Shown: positions 52,869-62,475, counted from the stretch's first letter. The stretch is DNA of 64,000 nt from an uncultured Paracoccaceae bacterium (GCA_934500835.1 CAKSTR010000002.1:1-64000); one strand, 5' to 3'. Notes: generated by a model from the sequence alone, not told the origin. Made by a program: numbers and translations.

Positions 52869-53002
52869 GGGCGTTCTCGGGGCGGGGTGCAATTCCCCAC
52901 CGGCGGTGAAAGCCCGCGAGCGCCCGGTCCCGAAAGGGCCGGGGTCAGCAGATCCGGTGGAACTCCGGGGCCGACGGTATAGTCCGGATGGTAGAGAACC
53001 GC
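52869..53002 (+). ncRNA. FMN riboswitch (RFN element)
   Basis: All conserved parts of the RFN aptamer are visible in order: GGGCGTTCTCGGGGCGGGGT, AATTCCCCACCGGCGGT, AAGCCCGCGAGCGCC, GGTCAGCAGATCCGGT, ACTCCGGGGCCGACGGT, ATAGTCCGGATGG and the closing AGAGAAC. It binds FMN and lies 76 bases before the ribH start. Downstream, a short GCCC-GCAA-GGGC hairpin (about 53012-53023) and the exposed AAGGGGAAAGG ribosome site suggest control at translation start; no T run marks a clear attenuator. Confidence 0.95.
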
Positions 53003-53078
53003 GTCCCGCCGGCCCGCAAGGGCAGGGGGGGCGTGGTTGCGTCCTGGGACCTGACACTGAAGGGGAAAGGTTCCAACA

Positions 53079-53546
53079 ATGACTGACATAGCAAAAATCG
53101 CCTTCATCAGGGCCCGCTGGCACGCCGATATCGTCGACCGCGCGCATGAGGGCTTTCTGGCCGAGGCAGCCGCGCTGATGCCCGGCGCCAGGGTCGATGC
53201 CTATGACGTGCCGGGCGCCTTCGAGATGCCGCTTCTGGCCAAGAAGCTTGCTGCCCGCGGCTATGACGCCGTCGTCGCCTGCGCCTTTGTGGTGGATGGC
53301 GGCATCTATCGGCATGACTTCGTTGCCGCCGCCGTGGTGGACGGGCTGATGCAGGTGGGGCTTGAGACCGGGGTGCCCTGCTTCTCGGTCTCGCTGACGC
53401 CGCACAACTATCAGCCGGTGGACCAGTTGACCGCCTTCTTCCGCGAGCATTTCGTGAAGAAGGGGGCCGAGGCAGCGCATGCGGTGGCGCAGGTTCTGGC
53501 GCTGGATGCGGCACTGGCCGCGAAAGACAAGCAGCGCGCCGCCTGA
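53079..53546 (+). CDS. ribH2: 6,7-dimethyl-8-ribityllumazine synthase, type II
   Basis: A 155-residue enzyme that condenses 5-amino-6-ribitylaminouracil with dihydroxybutanone phosphate, the penultimate riboflavin step. ARWHADIVDRAHEGF near the N-terminus, VPGAFEMPL (45-52), IYRHDFVAAAVVDGL with His79 as general base, and SLTPHNYQ identify it; the W-H at 14-15 and the Y-R-H-D-F segment match the RibH2 (decameric, Brucella/Mesorhizobium-type) group rather than RibH1. It is monocistronic, under an FMN riboswitch and followed by a strong terminator, so it is probably a feedback-controlled second copy or the regulated copy of RibH. Confidence 0.92.
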   Translation: MTDIAKIAFIRARWHADIVDRAHEGFLAEAAALMPGARVDAYDVPGAFEMPLLAKKLAARGYDAVVACAFVVDGGIYRHDFVAAAVVDGLMQVGLETGVPCFSVSLTPHNYQPVDQLTAFFREHFVKKGAEAAHAVAQVLALDAALAAKDKQRAA

Positions 53547-53550
53547 ATAA

Positions 53551-53584
53551 AAAGGGCCTGCCCCGGGGGCAGGCCCTTTCCTTT
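53551..53584 (+). terminator. Strong terminator between ribH2 and the RND pump gene
   Basis: A 13-bp perfect stem (AAAGGGCCTGCCC 53551-53563 with 53567-53579) and 3-base loop, flanked by A run and T-rich tails on both sides, so it can stop transcripts from both strands of this convergent pair. Confidence 0.92.
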
Positions 53585-53601
53585 TGCGGGGTGCGGCCGG
53601 G

Positions 53602-56600
53602 TCAGGCCGGGCCGAACTCTTTCTCCACCGCCTTGCGGTGCATGAGAAGCGAGGCGTCGCTGCGCGAGATCATCGTGTAGAACATCGGCACCACGAACAG
53701 GGTGAACATCGTCCCGATCAGAAGGCCGGTGAAGATCACCAGACCCATGGCCTGCCGGGCAGCGGCCCCCGCACCTTCGGCGATGATCAGCGGCACCACG
53801 GCAAGCGCCATGGCGGCAGTGGTCATCAGGATCGGGCGCAGACGGGTCTTGGCGGCGGCGACAATGGCGGCGCGGCGGTTCAGCCCGTGCTCCTCGCGCT
53901 GCTGGTTGGCGAACTCCACCATCAGGATGCCGTGCTTCGTGATCAGGCCGATCAGGGTGATCAATCCGACCTGGGTGTAGATGTTCAGGGTCGAGACCCC
54001 GAAGAACAGCGGCAGCACGGCGCCGAAGATCGACAGCGGCACCGACATCATGATGATGAAGGGGTCGCGGAAGCTTTCGAACTGCGCCGCCAGCACCAGA
54101 TAGATGACCACCAGCGCGGCGCCGAAGGCCAGAAGGATGGTGTTGCCTTCGCTCTTTTCCAGCCGCGACTGGCCGGAATAGTCGATGAAGAACCCGTCGG
54201 GCAGGGTCTCGGCCGCGATCCGCTCCAGCTCGGCCAGCGACTCGCTGGTGGAAAGGCCGATCATCGGCATCCCCGACAGCGTGGCCGAGTTCAGCTGGTT
54301 GAACTGTTCGATCGAGGCGGCGGTGATGCCCGGGTCGATGGCGACGACCGAGGACAGCGGCACCATCTGCCCGGTGGCCGAGCGCACGAAGAACTCGGTC
54401 AGCTTCTCGGGGTTGTTGCGCCATTCGTCCGGCACCTGGGTGATGACGTCATAGCTGTTGGAGTCGCGGTCGAACTGGGCGATGGAGCCGCCGCCGACCA
54501 GAATCCCCAAGGTCGCCCCGATGTCCGAGACCGCAACCCCCAGCTCGGCCGCGCGGTCGCGGTCGATGGTCAGGCGAACCTGCGGCGCATCGAAGGCAAG
54601 GCTGTTCTGCACCACGATGAACTTGCCCGATTGCATCGCCTTCAGCCGGATCTCCTCGGCCACTTCAAAGACGCGGTCGGAGGAGTGGATCGATTGCAGC
54701 ACCATCGAGATCGGCAGCCCGCCGCCGGCGCCCGGCAGCGAGGGCGGCGCAAAGACGTAGCCCTGCAACCCCGGAGCGCCGTCCAGCGTGCCCTGGATCT
54801 GGGCCTGGACCTCGGCCTGGCTGCGGGTCCGGTCGGCCCAGTCCTTCAGCGCCCAGATGTAGAAGCCGGTCGACGCCGACCCGCCCATCCCGGCCACCGA
54901 GAACGAGGTCTGGACTTCGGAAATATCCGCCGTCCGCTTGCCGATTTCCTTGGTGAAGGCATCGGTATAGTCCAGCGACGCATAGCGCGGCGCGTTCAGG
55001 ATGGCGAAGAGGGCGCCCTGATCCTCTTCCGGTGCCAGTTCCGAGGAGGTGTTGACGAACATGAAGCCGGTGACAGCCAGAAGCACGGCGACCATCAGCA
55101 CGGTGACGGGCCGGTAATCCAGCGAGGACGATACCCGCCGCTCGTACCAGTTCGACACCCCGGACAGCACCCGGTCGACCGTCCGCTGGAAGCGGCCGGG
55201 CGCATCATGGGTCAGTAGCCGCGCAGACATGGTGGGGGTGATGGTCAGGGCAACGATGCCCGAGATGACCACCGATCCCGCCAGCGTCAGGGCGAACTCG
55301 GTGAAAAGCGATCCGGTCAGACCGCCGGTGAAAGCCAGCGGCGACAGCACGGCGGCAAGCGTGATCGTCATGGCGATGACCGGGCCGGTGATCTCCTGCA
55401 TGCCGATGATCGCCGCACGGGCGGGCTTCTGGCCCTCGTCGATATGGCGGTGGATGTTTTCCACCACGACGATGGCGTCATCGACCACCAGACCGATGGC
55501 CAGCACCATGGCCAGAAGGGTCAGCAGGTTGATCGAATAGCCAAGCGCCAGCATGATCGAGCAGACCCCGATCAGCGACAGGGGAATGGTGACAACCGGC
55601 ATCACGACCGAGCGGAACGACCCGAGGAACAGCAGGATCACGACGACCACGATGGCCACGGCCTCGGCGATGGTCTTGAACACCTCGTCGATCGAGGCCG
55701 AGATCGTCTCGGTCGAATCGTAGACCAGCGCGATGGTCATGCCTTCGGGCAGGGTGTCGCGCAGGGCCGGCAGGTCTCTCAGCACGTTTTCCGCCACGTC
55801 CAGCTGGTTCTCGCCGGGGGCGGGCACGATGCCGATGAAGATGCCGGGCTTGCCGGCAAAGGTCACGATGGCATCGGTGGCGCCCGAGGCCAGCTCGATC
55901 CGGGCCACGTCGCGCAGGCGCACCGTGCCGTTGGCCCCCTGCACCAGCGGCAGGGCACCGAAGGCATCGGCGGATTGCACGGTCGAATCCAGCGTCAGCG
56001 AATAGACGAAATATTCGTTCTCGGTCTTGCCGGGCGCCGACAGGAAGTTGGAAGACCGGATCGCCGCCGCCACGTCCGAGGCGGTGACACCGCGCGCCGC
56101 CATCTGCAGGGGATCGAGCCAGACCCGCATCGCATATTCGGCGGCCCCCATGATCTGCATCTGGGCGACGCCGTCGATATTGGTGACACGCGGGCTGACC
56201 ACACGCTCAAGGTACTCGGTCAGCTGCTCGGACGTCATGTTGGGGTTCTGCACCGCCAGATACATCAGCGCAAAGGTCATGCCGGTGCCCTTGACGATCA
56301 CCGGATCTTCGGCGTCCGAGGGCAGTTGCCCGCGGACCTGCTGCACCTTCGACATCACCTCGGTCAAAGCAATGTCGGGATCGGCGCCCAGCTTCATCTG
56401 CACCGTCACCACCGAAGCCGAGGGGCTGGAGGAGGAGGTGACGTATTCGATGTCCTCCGTCGTCGAGACGGCGGCGGCGATGGGCGAGGTGATGAAGCCC
56501 TGGATCAGCTCCGGCGCGGCGCCGGGATAGATCGTGGTGATGGTGACCACGGTCTCATCGACTTCGGGATACTGCCGCACCGGCAGGTTCACCACCGAGG

Positions 56601-56679
56601 CAAGGCCAAGGAACAGGATCAGGGCCGCAAGGACAGTCGAAAGGACCGGCCGTCGGATGAAGATTTCCGAAAAGCTCAT
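53602..56679 (-). CDS. RND efflux transporter permease (AcrB/MexF family)
   Basis: A 1025-residue inner-membrane proton antiporter with the standard 12-helix, two-periplasmic-domain plan. FIRRPVLSTVLAALI is the usual N-terminus, LVVDDAIVVVEN carries the proton-relay pair D400-D401, and the helix 10-12 region with GILMVEFANQ is intact. It would export drugs, solvents or metabolites with the adaptor encoded just upstream (6-base gap) and an unlinked outer-membrane channel, since no TolC/OprM gene is present here. No regulator is adjacent. Substrate cannot be told from sequence. Confidence 0.93.
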   Translation of the reverse strand: MSFSEIFIRRPVLSTVLAALILFLGLASVVNLPVRQYPEVDETVVTITTIYPGAAPELIQGFITSPIAAAVSTTEDIEYVTSSSSPSASVVTVQMKLGADPDIALTEVMSKVQQVRGQLPSDAEDPVIVKGTGMTFALMYLAVQNPNMTSEQLTEYLERVVSPRVTNIDGVAQMQIMGAAEYAMRVWLDPLQMAARGVTASDVAAAIRSSNFLSAPGKTENEYFVYSLTLDSTVQSADAFGALPLVQGANGTVRLRDVARIELASGATDAIVTFAGKPGIFIGIVPAPGENQLDVAENVLRDLPALRDTLPEGMTIALVYDSTETISASIDEVFKTIAEAVAIVVVVILLFLGSFRSVVMPVVTIPLSLIGVCSIMLALGYSINLLTLLAMVLAIGLVVDDAIVVVENIHRHIDEGQKPARAAIIGMQEITGPVIAMTITLAAVLSPLAFTGGLTGSLFTEFALTLAGSVVISGIVALTITPTMSARLLTHDAPGRFQRTVDRVLSGVSNWYERRVSSSLDYRPVTVLMVAVLLAVTGFMFVNTSSELAPEEDQGALFAILNAPRYASLDYTDAFTKEIGKRTADISEVQTSFSVAGMGGSASTGFYIWALKDWADRTRSQAEVQAQIQGTLDGAPGLQGYVFAPPSLPGAGGGLPISMVLQSIHSSDRVFEVAEEIRLKAMQSGKFIVVQNSLAFDAPQVRLTIDRDRAAELGVAVSDIGATLGILVGGGSIAQFDRDSNSYDVITQVPDEWRNNPEKLTEFFVRSATGQMVPLSSVVAIDPGITAASIEQFNQLNSATLSGMPMIGLSTSESLAELERIAAETLPDGFFIDYSGQSRLEKSEGNTILLAFGAALVVIYLVLAAQFESFRDPFIIMMSVPLSIFGAVLPLFFGVSTLNIYTQVGLITLIGLITKHGILMVEFANQQREEHGLNRRAAIVAAAKTRLRPILMTTAAMALAVVPLIIAEGAGAAARQAMGLVIFTGLLIGTMFTLFVVPMFYTMISRSDASLLMHRKAVEKEFGPA

Positions 56680-56685
56680 CGGGAC

Positions 56686-57879
56686 CTACTCCTGCGCGGC
56701 GGGTTCGGTGGTCGCGCCGGGGGCGGCTTCGGGCGCTGCTTCGGTGCCGGGAGCGGCGTCCTCGGTGGCGGCCTTGGCCTCGTCATCCGCGACGGCGTCG
56801 ATGGCGACCGAATTGTCGATCTTCACCTTGGTGCCGGGGTTCAGCCGGTTCTGGCCCGAGGTGACGATCTGGTCGCCCGCCGCCAGCCCCTTGATCACCT
56901 CGATCCGCCCGCCAGAGCGGCGGCCGACGGTCACGAAGATCTGGTCCGCGACGAATTCGTCGGCTTTCTCGCCGGGGCGGACGACATAGATCGAGTCGCC
57001 GTAAAGGGTTGAACTGACGGCCGTTTGCGGCACTGCGATCACGTTGTCTTCCTTCGGCAGCGCGATGCGGACGCGCAGGAACTGGCCGGGGTAAAGCACG
57101 CCCGAGGAGTTCTCGACCTCGGCCCGGACCGAGACCATGCGGGAATTCGAGTCGACCCGCGGCTCGATCGCGATGATCCGTCCGGTCGCCGAGAAGCCGC
57201 CAACCTCGGTGGTCACAGTCAGCGGGCCGCCAAGCGACAGCGCGCCGATCTGCTGTTCGGGGACCGAGAAGTCCACCCGCATCCGGGTCAGGTCCTGCAG
57301 CGTGGCATAGATGGTGCCGGCCACGACATATTGGCCGACCTCGATCTGCGGGATGCCGATGACGCCGGCGAAGGGCGCGGTCAGCTTCTTGTGGTCCAGT
57401 TGGGTCTGCAGTTGCGCCAGCTGTGCCCGTGCGCTTTCCACCTGCGCATCCGCGCTTTCGACGGTGTTCGCCGCACCCACGCCGCGGTCCGACAGGGTCT
57501 TGGCGCGCTTGGCATCGGCCACCGCCACGCTGAGCGCCGCCTTCGCGGCCTCAAGCGAGGCCTGTTCCGAGGCGTCGTCGATCTGCACCAGCTGCTGACC
57601 TTCGGCGATCTGGTCGTTGGCCGTGAAGGTCAGCGCCTGCACCAGCCCGCCGGCTTCGATGGCCAGATCCACGCCGCGCGCCGACAGGGCGGTGCCGATG
57701 GCGTCGATCCCCGGCTCCCAGGTCACGGTGGCGACGGTCTCAGTGGTGACGGGCGTCGGCGCCGGAACCATGCCGCCCAGATATTGCGCGATCATGTCGT
57801 CGCGGAAAAACTTGAACCAGACAATGCCACCGCCGATCAGGCCCAGAAGGATGATTGCGATGAATAGCCGCTTGAACAT
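56686..57879 (-). CDS. RND efflux periplasmic adaptor (membrane fusion protein)
   Basis: A 397-residue MFP: an N-terminal membrane anchor (residues 6-22, LFIAIILLGLIGGGIVW), lipoyl halves flanking a short coiled-coil hairpin (about 110-185), a beta-barrel domain and an acidic, alanine/glutamate/proline-rich C-terminal tail of about 40 residues that looks disordered. The start at 57879 follows GGAG; codons up to 58020 in the frame are not supported. It bridges the RND pump to an outer-membrane channel. Confidence 0.9.
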   Translation of the reverse strand: MFKRLFIAIILLGLIGGGIVWFKFFRDDMIAQYLGGMVPAPTPVTTETVATVTWEPGIDAIGTALSARGVDLAIEAGGLVQALTFTANDQIAEGQQLVQIDDASEQASLEAAKAALSVAVADAKRAKTLSDRGVGAANTVESADAQVESARAQLAQLQTQLDHKKLTAPFAGVIGIPQIEVGQYVVAGTIYATLQDLTRMRVDFSVPEQQIGALSLGGPLTVTTEVGGFSATGRIIAIEPRVDSNSRMVSVRAEVENSSGVLYPGQFLRVRIALPKEDNVIAVPQTAVSSTLYGDSIYVVRPGEKADEFVADQIFVTVGRRSGGRIEVIKGLAAGDQIVTSGQNRLNPGTKVKIDNSVAIDAVADDEAKAATEDAAPGTEAAPEAAPGATTEPAAQE

Positions 57880-58371
57880 GGACAGCTCCGAACAGTCGGG
57901 GGACAGGGGCGCCGCACATCGGCGCGCCGATACCCCTGCCTGAGGCAATGCGGGGGGATCGTCAACACCTTCCGGCGCGCAATGGGGCGCGGTTTCTGCG
58001 ATTTTATGCACAATGGACACGACTTTACGCGAGGTCAGGCCCGCCGCATCCCTTCGCCGGCGGCCCGGATGGCCGCGACCGGGATCGTGGATTGCGCAGG
58101 ACCCGGCTCGACGTCGCCGGTGGCGGGGTCTCAGGGACCCCGATGACGGGGAGAAGGGCGGTCTCGTCGTCGGGCTTTGCGGCCCGGACCAGGGCGCAGG
58201 TCGCGTCGCCGTTCCGGGCCTCGCTCCTGTGCCGGCGCGGCGGAGCAGGCGGTCAACACAGGGTCGGGCGTGGCATGGAGCTTGCAGAAGTCGGACGATA
58301 CGCCACCGAATGGGTCCCGCGCCGGACAGTCCGCCGGGGCAAGCCGGCCAAGGGGCGGCACCCCTGTCGGC
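57880..58371. other. Non-coding gap upstream of the RND operon
   Basis: Nearly 500 bases, unusually long for this window. The RND operon promoter must lie here, reading leftward. I see a hairpin with arms GGGGTC (58125-58130) and GACCCC (58136-58141), but no credible gene on either strand: all open frames are short, arginine/proline-rich and without a ribosome site. It may be decayed coding DNA or contain an unrecognised RNA. Confidence 0.4.
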
Positions 58372-60072
58372 TCAACTCGCCAGCCTGGTATAAAGCCCGC
58401 CCTTCGACAGAAGCTCCGCGTGGTTTCCGGTTTCGCGCACCTGGCCCTCTTCCATCACGACGATGCGGTCGGCGTTGCGGATCGTGCCAAGGCGATGCGC
58501 GATGACCAGCGTGGTGCGGCCTTCGGACAGTGCCTCAAGGGCGGCCTGAATCTCACGCTCGGTCTCGGAGTCGAGGGCGCTGGTCGCCTCGTCCAGGATC
58601 AGGATCGGCGGGTTCTTCAGGAAGGCGCGGGCGATGGCGACCCGCTGCTTCTGCCCGCCCGACAGCATCACCCCGCGCTCTCCGCACATGGTGTCCAGCC
58701 CTTCGGGAAGGCTGCGGATCAGCGGGCCAAGCTGGGCCTTTTCGGCTGCCGCCATGATTTCGTCCTCGCTGGCGCCAAGCCGGCCATAGCCGATGTTCTC
58801 GCGCAGCGAGGTGCCGAAGAGGAACACGTCCTGACTGACGATCCCGATCTGGGAGCGCAAGGATTCCAGTGTCATGGCAGCAAGCGGCCGGCCATCGACG
58901 CTGATCCGGCCCGAAGCCGGCTCGTAGAACCGCGGCACCAGCGCAAGCAGGGTCGACTTGCCCGCGCCCGAGGGGCCGACGAAGGCCACCGTCTCGCCCG
59001 GCGCCACCTCAAGCGAGACATCGCGCAGGACCGGGCGGCTGGCGTCATAGGCGAAGGAGACGTTCTCGAAGACGATGCGGCCCTGCAAGGCCGGCGCGGG
59101 CTGCGCATCGGGGCTGTCGGCAATCTCGGCCTCGGTCGCCAGCAGCTCCTGATAGCGGCGGAAGCCCGCGATGCCGCGGGGATAGGTCTCGATCACGGCG
59201 GCGATCTTTTCCAGCGGGCGGAAGAAGACGTTGACCAGCAGAAGGAAGCCGACGAACTCTCCGGTGGACAGGCTGCCCTGGATCACGAAGCCCGCGCCCA
59301 CGACCATGACGACGACCTGCACAAAGCGCAGGCCCATGTAGTGAATGGCCGAGGATTTCGCCATGATCCAATAGGCGTCCAGCTTGGTCGCGCGATAGGC
59401 GCGATTGTCCTTTTCGAACAATTTCGCTTCATGGGCCTCATTGGCGAAAGCCTGCACCACGCGGATTCCGCCGACTGTCTCTTCCAGCCGGACGTTGAAA
59501 TGGCCGACACGGGAATAGATCTCCTGCCAGGCCCGCGTCATCCGCCCGCCGTAAAGCACGACAACCCAGATGGTGACGGGCACGATCACCGCCGTGGTGA
59601 TGCCCAGTGTCGGATGCAGATACATCATCAGGCCGAAGGCGCCGACAAAGGTCATCACGGCGATGAAGACATCCTCGGGGCCGTGATGGGCGACCTCGCC
59701 GATCTCTTCCAGATCGCGGGTGACCCGCGCAACCAGCTTGCCGGTGCGGGCATGGTCGAACCAGCGCCAGCTGAGGCGGGTCAGATGGGCGAAGGCGCGG
59801 CGGCGCATCTCGGTCTCGATCTCGATGCCCAGCATGTGGCCCCAGTAGATGACGATGATCATCAAGAGGGTGTTGAAGGCATAGATCGCCAGAAGGCCGA
59901 CCGCGGCCGAGACGGTCAGCGACCAGTCGCCAAGCGGCAGGAGCCGGTCGATGAAGAAGGTGATCGCCAGCGGGAAGGACAGCTCCAGCAACCCCGACAG
60001 CACGGCAGAGCCGAAGTCCAGCCAGAACAGGCGCAGGTGCGGGCGGTAATAGGAAAAGAACTGGCGCAACAT
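58372..60072 (-). CDS. ABC-type exporter, fused membrane and ATPase domains (half-transporter)
   Basis: A 566-residue type IV exporter half: six membrane helices (about 1-320; FFSYYRPHLRLFWLDF, RLSWRWFDHARTGKLVARVTRDLEEI) and a C-terminal ATPase with FVGPSGAGKSTLL (Walker A, around 365), VSQDVFLFGTSLRENI, MLSGGQKQRVAIARAFLKNPPILILDEATS and AHRL. It should homodimerise and export lipids, peptides or drugs. The start at 60072 is preceded by AGGA; the frame extends to 60315 but that part reads as non-coding. It follows the RDD gene by 193 bases in the same direction. Confidence 0.88.
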   Translation of the reverse strand: MLRQFFSYYRPHLRLFWLDFGSAVLSGLLELSFPLAITFFIDRLLPLGDWSLTVSAAVGLLAIYAFNTLLMIIVIYWGHMLGIEIETEMRRRAFAHLTRLSWRWFDHARTGKLVARVTRDLEEIGEVAHHGPEDVFIAVMTFVGAFGLMMYLHPTLGITTAVIVPVTIWVVVLYGGRMTRAWQEIYSRVGHFNVRLEETVGGIRVVQAFANEAHEAKLFEKDNRAYRATKLDAYWIMAKSSAIHYMGLRFVQVVVMVVGAGFVIQGSLSTGEFVGFLLLVNVFFRPLEKIAAVIETYPRGIAGFRRYQELLATEAEIADSPDAQPAPALQGRIVFENVSFAYDASRPVLRDVSLEVAPGETVAFVGPSGAGKSTLLALVPRFYEPASGRISVDGRPLAAMTLESLRSQIGIVSQDVFLFGTSLRENIGYGRLGASEDEIMAAAEKAQLGPLIRSLPEGLDTMCGERGVMLSGGQKQRVAIARAFLKNPPILILDEATSALDSETEREIQAALEALSEGRTTLVIAHRLGTIRNADRIVVMEEGQVRETGNHAELLSKGGLYTRLAS

Positions 60073-60265
60073 GGGTCTGGTCCTGAGGGCGGCCTGGCCG
60101 CGGGGCAGGGCGAAGGCCCTGTGGTCTTGTGCCGCAACATGCGCCGGAAGGCCATAGACCCGCGCAAGGGCCGCAGGCGTCATCAGGTCCCGGCATGGCG
60201 CGCGCAGGCCGGTTCGGCATCGTCTTGCCGCGCCAGCCGCCGCCACTCCGCCCCCGGGGCGGACC

Positions 60266-61432
60266 CTATCTGCCGGCCGAGTCGGAGGAGGGCGGGCGGT
60301 TGTCGAGATAGTCACGCTGCTGGCGCTGGAACTCGGTCAGGAAGCTCCACTCATCGCGTTCTTCAACCGGCTCTTCATAGCCGATCTTGCGGCGGATGGT
60401 CTGCGCCACGTCCGAGACATGCTTGCGTGCAATGGCCGAGGTCGGCGGGGTGCGCAGCACATCCTGCAACGCCTGCAATTCGGTGCGGCCATAGATCGCC
60501 AGCTGTTGCGGCCGAAAGCCGAAGCGCCGCGTCAGGCCCTGGTCGGGCCGGATCGCCGAGGTGTGGAACTTGTTCTCGCGCGTGTCGCCAAAAAGCGTGC
60601 GGCTTTCCAGGAATTCGCGCTGCTGGCGGTAGAACTCCATCAGGAAGTCCCATTCGTGGCCTTCCTGCAGCTTCTCGTCGTAGTTGATCCGGCGCCGGAT
60701 GGTCTGCGCGACTTCCGAGACATGCTTGCGCGCCTCGGGTGTCTTGGGCGGGATGCGCAGGATCGTCTCCAGGGTCTGCAACTCATACCGGCCGTAGATC
60801 GCCAGATGTTCGGCCTGGAATTCATAGCCGCGGGCGGCGGCGGTCTGGGCAAGGTCGGGCAGCAACTCCAGCTTAGGGTTGTCGACGACGATGGTGCCCG
60901 CGACCATATCGCCAAGCCTTTGGTTCTTCTTGTTGATGACCGGCACAAGCACGGTTGCCAGCATCCAGGCCCCAAGGGTCAGCCCGACCACGATCCCCAG
61001 ATCCGCCGCGCTGAACAGGGTGGAGATGGGCAGAAAGACCTCGACCTCTTTCATCAGGTTGCGGGCGACGATCTGATGCGGGGTCAGCCGGCGGCCATCA
61101 AGGCTGATGACCCGGATGCCAAGGATGCGCTTGCCCAGGGTGCGACCGTTCCAGACCATCTCGGACAGCACATAGTAGGGCACCCGAACGAAGAAGCTGA
61201 TCAGGGCGTAGAAGGTGAAAAGCCCGTTCCAGGAGAAGATCCCCAGCCAGGCCACCAGCAGCAGGAGCAGGAACACCCCGCCATAGGTGATGCAGATGTC
61301 CAGCATCTGCGCCCCGAACCGCGCGCCAAGCGAGGACAGCCGGAAGGTGATCGGCACGCTTTCGGGCGGCGTGTGCCGGATCAGGTTCTTCGCTTCCCAT
61401 TGCGGGACGCCGGTGGCGGTCCAGCTTTTCAT
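60266..61432 (-). CDS. RDD family membrane protein with duplicated C-terminal module
   Basis: A 388-residue protein. Residues 30-185 are an RDD domain with about four membrane segments (R31 and D45 in FRLSSLGARFGAQMLDICI, and WNGRTLGKRILGIRV). Residues 205-278 and 306-379 are two copies of the same roughly 74-residue soluble module: each runs L-A-I-Y-G-R-x-E-L-Q, R-x-P-P, ARKHVS-x-VAQTIRR, E-W-x-F-L and Q-Q-R-x-(F/Y)-L. It sits in a MoxR-DUF58-SpoIIM-RDD chain with ATGA overlaps, a layout often tied to envelope assembly or stress. Function unknown. Confidence 0.82.
   Translation of the reverse strand: MKSWTATGVPQWEAKNLIRHTPPESVPITFRLSSLGARFGAQMLDICITYGGVFLLLLLVAWLGIFSWNGLFTFYALISFFVRVPYYVLSEMVWNGRTLGKRILGIRVISLDGRRLTPHQIVARNLMKEVEVFLPISTLFSAADLGIVVGLTLGAWMLATVLVPVINKKNQRLGDMVAGTIVVDNPKLELLPDLAQTAAARGYEFQAEHLAIYGRYELQTLETILRIPPKTPEARKHVSEVAQTIRRRINYDEKLQEGHEWDFLMEFYRQQREFLESRTLFGDTRENKFHTSAIRPDQGLTRRFGFRPQQLAIYGRTELQALQDVLRTPPTSAIARKHVSDVAQTIRRKIGYEEPVEERDEWSFLTEFQRQQRDYLDNRPPSSDSAGR
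60296..60820 (-). repeat. Tandem duplication inside the RDD gene
   Basis: The segments 60599-60820 and 60296-60517 encode the two homologous modules of the RDD protein, separated by a 27-codon linker. The protein copies share about two thirds of residues by eye, so the duplication is old but under selection. Confidence 0.7.
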
Positions 61433-62475
61433 GCGGCAGCCCTTTCGGCCTGCGCGTCAGGCTCGCGCCCGGCCAGCGCCAGCCATGCCGTCCACAGGGC
61501 ACCGATGCCCCAGCCGATGGCCAGCCGCGCCTCGGTCGATTGCACGGTCTGGCGGAAGACGCCTTCCAGCACGGCGGCGGCGATCAGCATCAGCGCGGCC
61601 AGAAGCATCAGCTTCACCGCATCGCGCCCCCGCAGACGCAGGGCCTCGCGCCGGGTCATGTCGCCGGGCAGCAGCATCGCAAGGCCAAGCTGCGCGCCGC
61701 CGGCGCAGGCGATGCAGATCGCGGCCAGTTCGGTGACGCCGTGGATCGACAGCCAACCCGTCAACTCGTACCCAAGGCCCTTTTCGTCGAACATCCGCCA
61801 GAAGGCGCCCAGAAGAAGCCCGTTGTAGAAGGTCAGAAGGAAACTGGGCAGGGTGAAAAAGACGCCAAGCGCGAAGGTCAGGATGGCAACCTGGGTGTTG
61901 TGCGAGAAAAGGAAGGTCGCAAAGGTCGACAGATCGTCGTGATGGGTGCCGCCGGTGTCGAACAGGGTCGAGCGCAGGTATTCCGTGCTGGCCTCGGGGG
62001 TGCGGCCATCGGCAAGGCCGCCGGGCACGAAGGTGTAGAACCAGCTGTGGTCGAGGTCGTAAAGCACCGCGCCAAGGACGCCGCCAAGCGCCATTGCAAG
62101 AAAACCGATCAGAAGCGGCCAGCCCGACCGCCGCGCGGCCTGCGGGATGCCGCGGGTCAGAAGCCGGGTGACAAGGCCGCCAAGGCTTTCCTGCGGGGCA
62201 TAGACCACCAGATAGGCCCGGGCGCACAGCGCATCCAGATAGGTCAGCAAGGCGCGGTCCATCGAGATTGCGCGGGCCACCGACAGCGCATTCATCGCCT
62301 GCCGGTACAGGCTGGCAAGCTCCAGCGCCTCTTCATAGCCCAGCGATTTCGCGCCGCGCTTTTCGGCCCGGCGCACCAGATCGTCCAGCCGCTTCCACCC
62401 CGCCTCGCGTTCCGCGCGGAAACGGGTGGAACGGATCTGTTCGGCCGGTGCAGCGGAAAGGGCGGCGTCGGTCAT
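61429..62475 (-). CDS. Stage II sporulation protein M (SpoIIM) family membrane protein
   Basis: A 348-residue membrane protein. A soluble N-terminal region of about 120 residues (including RAEREAGWKRLDDLVRRAEK) is followed by about six membrane helices and the SpoIIM/DUF95 core: FLFSHNTQVAILTFALG and LSIHGVTELAAICIACAGG. The family was named from sporulation but also occurs in non-sporulating bacteria beside MoxR and DUF58 genes, as here. Start at 62475 overlaps the DUF58 stop and its end overlaps the RDD start, both by ATGA. Confidence 0.87.
   Translation of the reverse strand: MTDAALSAAPAEQIRSTRFRAEREAGWKRLDDLVRRAEKRGAKSLGYEEALELASLYRQAMNALSVARAISMDRALLTYLDALCARAYLVVYAPQESLGGLVTRLLTRGIPQAARRSGWPLLIGFLAMALGGVLGAVLYDLDHSWFYTFVPGGLADGRTPEASTEYLRSTLFDTGGTHHDDLSTFATFLFSHNTQVAILTFALGVFFTLPSFLLTFYNGLLLGAFWRMFDEKGLGYELTGWLSIHGVTELAAICIACAGGAQLGLAMLLPGDMTRREALRLRGRDAVKLMLLAALMLIAAAVLEGVFRQTVQSTEARLAIGWGIGALWTAWLALAGREPDAQAERAAA

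Noticed and set aside
58131..58361. A 76-codon minus-strand frame upstream of the RND adaptor
   Set aside because: Arginine/proline-rich, no ribosome site, no family resemblance.
60296..60820. Possible CRISPR-like or satellite repeat in the RDD gene
   Set aside because: It is two diverged copies of a protein-coding module, not short identical repeats with spacers.
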